In this document: positions 30,419-37,398 of the stretch, in pieces | Layout of the letters: the number at the start of each line of letters is the position of its first letter | How positions within the stretch are numbered: the stretch's first letter is position 1 | From: Micromonospora sp. CB01531 | Lineage (GTDB): Bacteria > Actinomycetota > Actinomycetes > Mycobacteriales > Micromonosporaceae | Direction of reading: 5' to 3' | NCBI RefSeq assembly: GCF_001905095.1 | Contig: NZ_LWLS01000046.1 | Location: 1-64,000 of the forward strand | DNA: 64,000 bases | The notes under the pieces: model-generated | The model's input: the letters and a program-made list of their open reading frames with translations, nothing else | What the model was told of the DNA's origin: nothing | Databases searched by the model: none | Program-made: the position numbers and the translations under genes

Positions 30419-32545
30419 GTGGAGACCTCCCCCGGCCGCCGGTCCCGGCCCGCTCCGTCGCCCGACGCCAGCCCGCCCCCCGCCGACGACACCCGCCGCC
30501 ACCCGCCCGCCGACGGTCCCGAGAAGCCGACCACCGACGGCGCCGACGAACCGACCCCCGGCACCCGGACCGCGCGCGCCGCCGACCAGCCCGGAACCGG
30601 CACTCCTCCCCCGCAGTCGACCGGCCAGCCCCACCTCGACCCGCGACGCCCGCACGCAGCCGACCGGCAGGGCGTCGGCGCACCGCTCGCCCGCACCGCC
30701 GACCAGCCCGGTGCCGACCCGCCCGGTGCCGACCCGCCGGTGCCCCGCGCGATCGACCAGCCCGGCGCCGGCACAACGCCCCCACGCACCGCCGGCCGGC
30801 CCGGCACCGACCCGCCGCCACCGGGCACCGCAGGCAGGGCCCCACGCCGCACCACTCCCACCCCCGGCACCCGCGGCGAGCCAGCCAGCACCGGCCCGGA
30901 CGGGGGACCGGCGCCGACCGCCGTGCCACGCGAACCGGGCCGCCGCCACCGTCGCGCCCGCTTGGCGGCCGGTGACCGGCTCCTGGCCCTCCCGCTCCGC
31001 CGTCGGCGGGCCGACCCGGCAGCCGCCACGGGTCCGCTGCCGCCGGGCAAGGAGGCCGGACCACCGCCCGACACCGATACGGACGGTACCGACGACCCGC
31101 CGGAGCGGTCGGCCCGGCGCCGAGCGGTGCTGGTCGCGCTCGGCGTCACCGCGGCGGCCTCGGCGGCGGCGCTGGTCGCCGGGCTGCTGAGCTGGTCGCC
31201 CGAGCCGGCCGACCCGGCCCGGCCGCTCACCGCGCCGGAGGCCGAGCTGCTGGCGGCGATGCGGGTCACCAACCAGCGCGACGTCCGTGCCGGCGTGCGG
31301 GGCTCGGTCGGGACGGGCAACGCGCGCACCGAGTTCGTCGGCTGGGTCGACTGGGCCCGGCCGCTGGTCTACCTGGACGTCGGCGGACCGGGTGCCGGCA
31401 CCGAACGCGGGCTGGTCCAGGCCAACCGGTCGGCGCTGGTGGTCCGGCCCGATCCCGATCCGGCTGCGGCGCCCAGCCCCGCCCCGCCCCCGTTGGTGCC
31501 CCCGGCCGACCGCTGGCGGCTGCGGGAGCCGCCCGCCGGGCGTGCCGTGGCCGCCGTCCGGGACCTGCTCCTCGGGCTGAGCGCGAACCGGACCGACCCC
31601 ATCTCCACGGAGGCCCGCTGGCTGGGCCAGGACACCGTCGAGGGCAGCCCGGTCGACATCCTCCAGGCATCCCTGCCGACGGCCCCGACCCCGACCCCGA
31701 CCACCGCCGTACCGACCGCCGCTGGCGCGAGCAGCGGCGCCGGAGGAGACGCCCGCGGGCCGGCGACCGGCGACGGGCCGAGCTGGCGGCCGCGTCTCTG
31801 GCTGGACCGTGACGCGCGGTTGCACCGGCTGGAGGGGCGGCTGCCGGACGACACCCCGATCACCGTCGAGTTGGCCCGTAGCGACCGCCCCACGCTCCGC
31901 CCGGTGGACGCGCTCGGCGGCCGACCGGGCCTGCCCCGCGCGCTCGCCGACGGCGAGAATGACCGCCTGGTCCGGCTGCCCGACCGGCTGCGGGCGAGCG
32001 GAGGCGCCACGCTGACCCTGACCGCCCCGCTCGGCCCGACCGCCAACCTGCGGGCCGCCGGCTGGCTGAGCTGGGCGCAGTCCGCCGCGTACCTGGCGCT
32101 GGTCGAAGTCGACACCCCGGGACGCCGGACCCTCCTGCGGTGGCGGTCCGGGCAGGTGGCCCGGGCGGAGGTCCCGGGCGGCGGCGCGGCGACGGAGCTC
32201 CCGGCCGCGCCGCCGCTACCGCCGCCGACCGGGGTGACCTGGCCGGCCGACCAGCCGCCCGAGGACGACCTGGACCGGCTGCTGGACGCGGCGCTGCGGG
32301 CCGGCAGCGGCCCCGGGCCGGCGGGGACGACGGTCCGGGTCCGGGACGACCGGGTGGCCGACCGCGCGGTGGACGTCATCGAGGTGCGATCCGGCGCGAC
32401 CGCGCTGCGCTGGTGGATCGACCGGAGCGGTCTGCCGCGCCGGTTGGAGCTGCGGACCGGGCGGGGCGTCTGGGCCCAGCTCGACCTCACCCCCAGCAGG
32501 GTGCCGGCGCTGCCCGTGGCCGCGCCCGGACCGACCGCACGCTGA
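30419..32545 (+). CDS. Proline-rich membrane-anchored protein with internal duplication
   Basis: About 708 aa; not recognised. The first ~240 residues are a Pro/Thr/Arg-rich disordered region with repeats around ADQPGADPPGADPP and IDQPGAG. One transmembrane helix (AVLVALGVTAAASAAALVAG) leads to an external region of two related halves: GWVDWARPLVYLDV...RPRLWLDRDARLHRLEGRL and GWLSWAQSAAYLALV...LRWWIDRSGLPRRLELR. This suggests a tandem LolA/LppX-like beta fold (inference). The start is uncertain: GTG 30419 was chosen because upstream sequence up to 30176 looks non-coding. It converges on coaE with a 6-bp gap. Confidence 0.7.
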   Translation: METSPGRRSRPAPSPDASPPPADDTRRHPPADGPEKPTTDGADEPTPGTRTARAADQPGTGTPPPQSTGQPHLDPRRPHAADRQGVGAPLARTADQPGADPPGADPPVPRAIDQPGAGTTPPRTAGRPGTDPPPPGTAGRAPRRTTPTPGTRGEPASTGPDGGPAPTAVPREPGRRHRRARLAAGDRLLALPLRRRRADPAAATGPLPPGKEAGPPPDTDTDGTDDPPERSARRRAVLVALGVTAAASAAALVAGLLSWSPEPADPARPLTAPEAELLAAMRVTNQRDVRAGVRGSVGTGNARTEFVGWVDWARPLVYLDVGGPGAGTERGLVQANRSALVVRPDPDPAAAPSPAPPPLVPPADRWRLREPPAGRAVAAVRDLLLGLSANRTDPISTEARWLGQDTVEGSPVDILQASLPTAPTPTPTTAVPTAAGASSGAGGDARGPATGDGPSWRPRLWLDRDARLHRLEGRLPDDTPITVELARSDRPTLRPVDALGGRPGLPRALADGENDRLVRLPDRLRASGGATLTLTAPLGPTANLRAAGWLSWAQSAAYLALVEVDTPGRRTLLRWRSGQVARAEVPGGGAATELPAAPPLPPPTGVTWPADQPPEDDLDRLLDAALRAGSGPGPAGTTVRVRDDRVADRAVDVIEVRSGATALRWWIDRSGLPRRLELRTGRGVWAQLDLTPSRVPALPVAAPGPTAR

Positions 32546-32551
32546 GCCCGG

Positions 32552-33730
32552 TCAGGGCCGCCAGCCGGTCTGCGCGGCCCACGCCTCGGCCCGCAGGTGC
32601 TCCTCGTCGAACCAGGGGTCCTTCAACGTCCCGTACGTGGCGCTGTCCGGGGCCGACGCGGCCAACTCCCGCTTCAGCTGGAGGTAGGCGGCCCGCTGGC
32701 CCGGGTCGGCGCGCAGGTGGTCCCGCATCAGCAGCGCGTACCGCCAGCCGGGCGAGCCGGCCACCCGCAGGTGCAGGTAGACCGGGCGGCCCGGGTCGGC
32801 GCTGCCGTGCAGCCGCTTCTCCCACCGGGCACTGCCCGGTGGGCGGGGGTTGTCCCACCAGTCGCCGGGCAGCCGGGGGAACCCGGCGTCGGCGAGCCGC
32901 TCGGCGAGCGGCCCGTCCGCCTCCGCCAGCGACGAGACGGTGAGCTGGATGTCGATGACGTCCTTGGCGGCCAGCCCGGGCACCGCGGTGGAGCCGATGT
33001 GGTCCACGCGAATGTCGGCCCCGGCCGCGCGCCGGATCCGGGCGGCCAGTCGGGCGTACTGCTGGGGCCAGGCCGGGTCCGGTCCGGTGAGCACCACCTG
33101 GTCCGGCCGGACCGCGTGGCGTTCGCGGACGTTGCGCTCGTAGGGCACCAGCCGCTCATGCCAGAGCGCGTCCACCGCCGCGTGCAGCTCGTCCAACGGG
33201 CCGTCGTTGGTCAGCACCACGTCGGCCGCCGCCTGCCGGCGGGCGTCGTCGGCCTGCGCGGCGATCCGCCGCTCGGCCTCCGCGCGGTCCATGCCCCGGT
33301 CGTGCGTCAGCCGCGCCAGCCGGGTGGCCACCGCCGTCTGCACCACGACCACCAGGTGGTACGTCGGCGCGAGCCCCACCTCCACCAGCAGCGGTACGTC
33401 GTTGACCACGACCGCGTCCGGAGGCGCGGCGGCGGCCAGTTCGGCGGTACGCGCGCGTACCCGGGGATGGGTGATCGCCTCCAGCCGGCGGCGGGCCGCC
33501 GCGTCGGCGAAGACGACGGCGCCCAGGGCCGCCCGGTCGAGCGCGCCCTGCGCGTCGAGCACCCGGTCGGAGAAGGTGGCGACGACCTCGGCCAGTCCCT
33601 CGGTGCCCGGGGCGACCACGTCGCGGGCGACCTGATCGGCGTCGATGATCACCGCGCCGAGGACGGCCAGCCGGCTGGCCACCGCGCTCTTGCCGGACCC
33701 GATACCACCGGTCAACCCCACCATCAGCAC
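32552..33730 (-). CDS. coaE: Dephospho-CoA kinase fused to a GrpB/UPF0157 domain
   Basis: 392 aa in two domains. Residues 1-200 are dephospho-CoA kinase, the last step of CoA synthesis: P-loop VGLTGGIGSGKSAV, IIDADQVARDVV, and a C-terminal VLTNDGPLDEL. Residues about 215-392 are a GrpB-type nucleotidyltransferase-like domain (DHIGSTAVPGLAAKDVIDIQ). This fusion is known in actinobacteria, where the added domain's role is unclear. GTG 33730 was chosen; ATG 33724 is equally possible. No clear Shine-Dalgarno. It lies downstream of rpsA on the same strand, after a strong hairpin. Confidence 0.94.
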   Translation of the reverse strand: MLMVGLTGGIGSGKSAVASRLAVLGAVIIDADQVARDVVAPGTEGLAEVVATFSDRVLDAQGALDRAALGAVVFADAAARRRLEAITHPRVRARTAELAAAAPPDAVVVNDVPLLVEVGLAPTYHLVVVVQTAVATRLARLTHDRGMDRAEAERRIAAQADDARRQAAADVVLTNDGPLDELHAAVDALWHERLVPYERNVRERHAVRPDQVVLTGPDPAWPQQYARLAARIRRAAGADIRVDHIGSTAVPGLAAKDVIDIQLTVSSLAEADGPLAERLADAGFPRLPGDWWDNPRPPGSARWEKRLHGSADPGRPVYLHLRVAGSPGWRYALLMRDHLRADPGQRAAYLQLKRELAASAPDSATYGTLKDPWFDEEHLRAEAWAAQTGWRP

Positions 33731-33904
33731 CCGCCCAGTCAACCCGATCACTGGGCCGGTGCCAAACCGGCCGCCAACCTCGACGGGCCGCGCGGGGATG
33801 CGGGATGGCGGGGGGTCCGGTCGGCGGAAAGGCAACACCACACCGAGTCGATCAAGCCCACCCGGCGGGGCCGGCCGACGACGGGGTCGGGCAGAGACAC
33901 GCGA

Positions 33905-33972
33905 GGGCCCCGCCCCCGGCGGCCTGGTGAGACCGGATCGCGGGGACGGGGCCCGTCGTCGTCAGCGACGAC
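33905..33972 (-). terminator. rpsA terminator region, two hairpins
   Basis: A GC stem pairs GGGCCCCG (33905-33912) with CGGGGCCC (33947-33954). Next to it is a perfect 7-bp hairpin GTCGTCG-TCAG-CGACGAC at 33955-33972, about 55 nt after the rpsA stop. Together they probably end the rpsA transcript. Confidence 0.65.
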
Positions 33973-34026
33973 TCCAGATCGACATGGCGTCAGACGCGCC
34001 GACCTGGAGGTGTCGTCGCAGGAGGG

Positions 34027-35514
34027 TCACTTGCCGCCGGCGAGCTTCTCCCGCAGCGCGGCGAGCGCCTCGTCGGTGGCCAGGGTGCCGGCCGGCTCCT
34101 CGGCCTGACGGCTCGGGGCCGTGGTCGAGGTGGTGGTGCCGCCGGCCGCAGCCGGAGCCGGGTTGGCGGCAGCCTCGGCGTCGGCGGCCCGGGAGGTCTG
34201 CACCTGCTTGGTGTGGGCCTCCCAGCGCTGGCGCGCCTCGGCGTACTGGTTCTCCCAGGTCTCGCGCTGCTTGTCGTAGCCCTCGAGCCACTCGCCCGTC
34301 TCCGGGTCGAAGCCCTCCGGGTAGATGTAGTTGCCCTGCTCGTCGTAGGTCGCGGCCATGCCGTAGAGGGTCGGGTCGAAGTGCTCCTCGCCCTCGACGA
34401 AGCCCTCGTTGGCCTGCTTGAGCGACAGCGAGATCCGGCGACGCTCCAGGTCGATGTCGATGACCTTGACCATGACCTCGGAGCCGACCTGGACGACCTG
34501 CTCCGGGATCTCCACGTGGCGCTCGGCCAGCTCGGAGATGTGGACCAGGCCCTCGATGCCGTCGTCCACCCGGACGAACGCGCCGAACGGCACCAGCTTG
34601 GTGACCTTACCCGGCACGATCTGCTGGATCGCGTGGGTACGGGCGAACTGACGCCACGGGTCCTCCTGGGTCGCCTTCAGCGACAGCGAGACCCGCTCGC
34701 GGTCCAGGTCGACGTCCAGGACCTCGACCTCGACCTCCTGGCCGACCTCGACGACCTCGGACGGGTGGTCGATGTGCTTCCAGGACAGCTCGGAGACGTG
34801 CACCAGACCGTCCACGCCGCCCAGGTCGACGAACGCGCCGAAGTTGACGATCGAGGAGACGACGCCCTTGCGGACCTGGCCCTTCTGCAGCTTGTTGAGG
34901 AACTCGGTGCGCACCTCGGACTGCGTCTGCTCCAGCCAGGCCCGGCGGGACAGAACCACGTTGTTGCGGTTCTTGTCCAGCTCGATGATCTTGGCCTCGA
35001 GCTCACGGCCGACGTACGGCTGCAGGTCGCGCACCCGCCGCATCTCGACGAGCGAGGCGGGCAGGAAGCCGCGCAGACCGATGTCGAGGATGAGACCACC
35101 CTTGACGACCTCGATGACCGAGCCGCGGACGACGCCGTCCTCGTCCTTGATCTTCTCGATCGTGCCCCAGGCCCGCTCGTACTGCGCCCGCTTCTTCGAG
35201 AGGATCAGACGCCCCTCCTTGTCCTCCTTCTGGAGAACAAGGGCCTCGATGTGGTCGCCGACCGAAACCACCTCGGCCGGGTCCACGTCGTGCTTGATCG
35301 ACAACTCGCGCGAGGGAATGACGCCCTCGGTCTTGTAGCCGATGTCGAGCAGGACCTCGTCCCGATCGACCTTGACGACGGTGCCTTCGACAATGTCGCC
35401 GTCGTTGAAGTACTTGATGGTCTCGTCGATCGCGGCGAGGAAAGCCTCCTCGGAACCGAGATCGTCGTGAGTGACCTTGTTGGCGCTCGAGGGGGCCTCG
35501 ATGCTGCTCGTCAT
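34027..35514 (-). CDS. rpsA: 30S ribosomal protein S1
   Basis: 495 aa with four S1 RNA-binding domains (about 35-105, 120-190, 205-280, 290-365), each with the expected G-F-V/I ... H-S-E pattern (VNFGAFVDLGGVDGLVHVSELSW; PFGAFVRVDDGIEGLVHISEL). It brings mRNA to the 30S subunit; in actinobacteria S1 has four rather than six repeats. The C-terminal ~120 residues are charged, then Ala/Thr-rich. ATG 35514 starts MTSSIEAPS, the family-typical N-terminus. A leader of roughly 170 nt with a hairpin precedes it. coaE lies downstream. Confidence 0.98.
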   Translation of the reverse strand: MTSSIEAPSSANKVTHDDLGSEEAFLAAIDETIKYFNDGDIVEGTVVKVDRDEVLLDIGYKTEGVIPSRELSIKHDVDPAEVVSVGDHIEALVLQKEDKEGRLILSKKRAQYERAWGTIEKIKDEDGVVRGSVIEVVKGGLILDIGLRGFLPASLVEMRRVRDLQPYVGRELEAKIIELDKNRNNVVLSRRAWLEQTQSEVRTEFLNKLQKGQVRKGVVSSIVNFGAFVDLGGVDGLVHVSELSWKHIDHPSEVVEVGQEVEVEVLDVDLDRERVSLSLKATQEDPWRQFARTHAIQQIVPGKVTKLVPFGAFVRVDDGIEGLVHISELAERHVEIPEQVVQVGSEVMVKVIDIDLERRRISLSLKQANEGFVEGEEHFDPTLYGMAATYDEQGNYIYPEGFDPETGEWLEGYDKQRETWENQYAEARQRWEAHTKQVQTSRAADAEAAANPAPAAAGGTTTSTTAPSRQAEEPAGTLATDEALAALREKLAGGK

Positions 35515-35865
35515 GTGGGCGGTTGCTCCGGTCGGATGGGTTGTCACAGCAGGCGTGGCGTCGCGGTGACTCGTCCGCGCCAGCGGATCCGTCACCGGGC
35601 ACACCTAACGATCACCGTAAGAAGATCATTAGTGGCTCCGGTGACCGCACACCTGCTCCCTGCCGAGGCACACGATCCGCGAGCGCATCCTCTAGCCTAC
35701 CCGCTGCATTACCACAGCGTGCAAGCCCTCCCTGGTCCTGACGACCTCGTCAGCTGCGAAAGCGGAGATTTCGCGCGGTAAGGTCCAGTAGCTGTCTCAT
35801 CCGTCACATCAGCCCCACCCGACCCATGACGGCGGCCCCCGCGGGTTGAGGCTAGCGTGACTCGG
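35515..35865. promoter_or_regulatory. rpsA leader and promoter region
   Basis: Minus strand: TTGCAC (35719-35724), 19-nt spacer, TAGGCT (35694-35699) forms a plausible sigma-A-type promoter giving rpsA a leader of about 170 nt. Within it CTAATGATC/GATCGTTAG (35605-35632 on +, one G-U pair) makes a 9-bp AT-richer hairpin that could serve translational control of S1. Plus strand: TAGCGT (35853-35858) sits 7 nt before the next gene. No coding sequence is seen. Confidence 0.5.
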
Positions 35866-36672
35866 ATGAACGAGGACAGGGTGACCCGGCGCCGGGTGGG
35901 CGCCGCGGAGGTTCGCCGGGCCAACCGCGGCTGGTGGGACGCCGACGCCGACGAGTACCAGGCCGAGCACGGCGCGTTCCTCGGCGACGTGGACTTCGTC
36001 TGGTGCCCCGAGGGGCTGCGCGAGGCCGACGCCCGGCTGCTCGGCGAGGTGGCCGGGCGGCGGATCCTCGAACTCGGCTGCGGGGCGGCCGCCGCCGCCC
36101 GCTGGCTGGCCACCCAGGGGGCCCGGCCGGTCGCCCTGGACCTCTCCGCGGGCATGTTGCGGCACGCCACGCAGGCCGCCGCGCGCACCGGGGTACGCGT
36201 ACCGCTGGTGCAGGCCGACGCGCTCGCCCTGCCGTTCGCCGACGCCGCCTTCGACACGGTCTGCACGGCGTTCGGCGCGATCCCGTTCGTGGCCGACTCG
36301 GCGGCGGTGATGCGGGAGGTGTCCCGGGTGCTGCGACCCGGCGGTCGCTGGGTCTTCTCGGTCACCCACCCGATGCGGTGGATCTTCCTCGACGACCCCG
36401 GTCCGGGCGGACTGGCCGCCGTGCATTCCTACTTCGACCGCTCCCCGTACGTCGAGCAGGACGAGCACGGGGTGGCCACGTACGTCGAGCAGCACCGCAC
36501 CCTCGGCGACCGGATCCGGGAGCTGGTCGGCGCCGGGTTCCGCCTGCTGGACCTGGTGGAGCCGGAGTGGCCGGAGGGGCACGAGGGGATCTGGGGGCAG
36601 TGGAGTCCGCTGCGCGGCCGGCTCTTCCCCGGCACCGCGATCTTCGTCGCGGAGAAGCCGACCGACGGGTAG
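35866..36672 (+). CDS. Class I SAM-dependent methyltransferase
   Basis: 268 aa. ANRGWWDADADEYQAEHGAFLG at the N-terminus, SAM loop ILELGCGAAAAARWLATQG, motif II ALDLSAGMLRHA and REVSRVLRPGGRWVFSVTHPMRW place it in the UbiE/Methyltransf_11 group common in actinobacteria; the substrate is unknown. The ATG at 35866 is fixed by TAGCGT ending 7 nt upstream; a GTG at 35857 overlaps that box. In other actinobacteria a similar methyltransferase gene lies next to rpsA. Confidence 0.9.
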   Translation: MNEDRVTRRRVGAAEVRRANRGWWDADADEYQAEHGAFLGDVDFVWCPEGLREADARLLGEVAGRRILELGCGAAAAARWLATQGARPVALDLSAGMLRHATQAAARTGVRVPLVQADALALPFADAAFDTVCTAFGAIPFVADSAAVMREVSRVLRPGGRWVFSVTHPMRWIFLDDPGPGGLAAVHSYFDRSPYVEQDEHGVATYVEQHRTLGDRIRELVGAGFRLLDLVEPEWPEGHEGIWGQWSPLRGRLFPGTAIFVAEKPTDG

Positions 36673-36711
36673 CCGTCGTTTCCGCCCGGCGGCCCCGGGT
36701 ACCCGGAGGGC

Positions 36712-36930
36712 ATGGCCGAGAAGGAGTTCCGCGAAGGCGACCACGTCTCCTGGGCCGCCCACAGCGGCCGAGCGTACGGCGTGGTGAAAGAGAAGCTGGT
36801 CGACCGGACGCACGTCCGCGGGCACCCCGTGAACGCCTCGCCGGAGGACCCGCAGTACCGGATCCGCAACGACCACTCGGGCCGGGATGTCGCGCACCGA
36901 CCGGAGGCGCTCCGCCGTGAGTCGAAGTGA
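36712..36930 (+). CDS. DUF2945 (hypervirulence-associated TUDOR) small protein
   Basis: 72 aa. EGDHVSWAAHSGRAYGVVKEKL and VNASPEDPQYRIRNDHSGRDVAHRPEALR are the conserved blocks of the DUF2945/HVA1 TUDOR-like family, a small beta barrel of unknown role. GGAGG is 2 nt before the ATG, a tight spacing. It overlaps the following gene by 14 bp and forms an operon with it. Confidence 0.85.
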   Translation: MAEKEFREGDHVSWAAHSGRAYGVVKEKLVDRTHVRGHPVNASPEDPQYRIRNDHSGRDVAHRPEALRRESK

Positions 36931-37345
36931 GGATGGGCGGGACACCTATCGGGAGTTCACCGAGGCGGTGAACATGAAGCCCGGCGAGCTCCAGAAGTGG
37001 CTGGAGACGGACCAGTCGAAGCATGTCGGCTGGCGGAAGAAGAGCAGCGGCGGTGAGTCGGTCGGCCACGAGTCCGGCCGGAAGATCGTCGAGCTGCTGC
37101 GCCGCAGGCGCGACGAGCTCTCCGAGAGCGACTACCGGCACATGCGCAAGGTGGTCGGATACGTCCGGCGGCACATGGCGCAGCGACCGAGCGGCGACGT
37201 CCGCGCGACCCGGTGGCGGTACTCCCTGATGAACTGGGGTCACGACCCGGTCAAGGCCCCGCTGCCCCCGCCGGGCGGTCCGTCCCGAAAGGCCCTGCAG
37301 CGGCACGGCGCCCCGCCGAAGGCGCGCCGCGGGCCGGGCCGCTGA
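36917..37345 (+). CDS. DUF3140 family protein
   Basis: 142 aa. TYREFTEAVNMKPGELQKWL, SVGHESGRKIVELLRRRR and DYRHMRKVVGYVRRHMAQRP correspond to DUF3140, a small helical, basic family found in actinobacteria and fungi-like plasmid sets; function unknown, perhaps DNA binding given its charge. The GTG at 36917 (GTGAGTCGAAG) has GGAGG 10 nt upstream inside the previous gene; an ATG at 36887 would overlap more. It is coupled to the DUF2945 gene, a pairing seen in other genomes. Confidence 0.85.
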   Translation: MSRSEDGRDTYREFTEAVNMKPGELQKWLETDQSKHVGWRKKSSGGESVGHESGRKIVELLRRRRDELSESDYRHMRKVVGYVRRHMAQRPSGDVRATRWRYSLMNWGHDPVKAPLPPPGGPSRKALQRHGAPPKARRGPGR

Positions 37346-37362
37346 CCCGCGGACCACCCCTA

Positions 37363-37388
37363 CCCCGCCCCTGGGTCCCCGGGCGGGG
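37363..37388. terminator. Convergent terminator before polA 3' end
   Basis: CCCCGCCC (37363-37370) pairs with GGGCGGGG (37381-37388) around a 10-nt loop, between the convergent DUF3140 and polA genes. Confidence 0.6.
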
Positions 37389-37398
37389 CGGGCGACGG

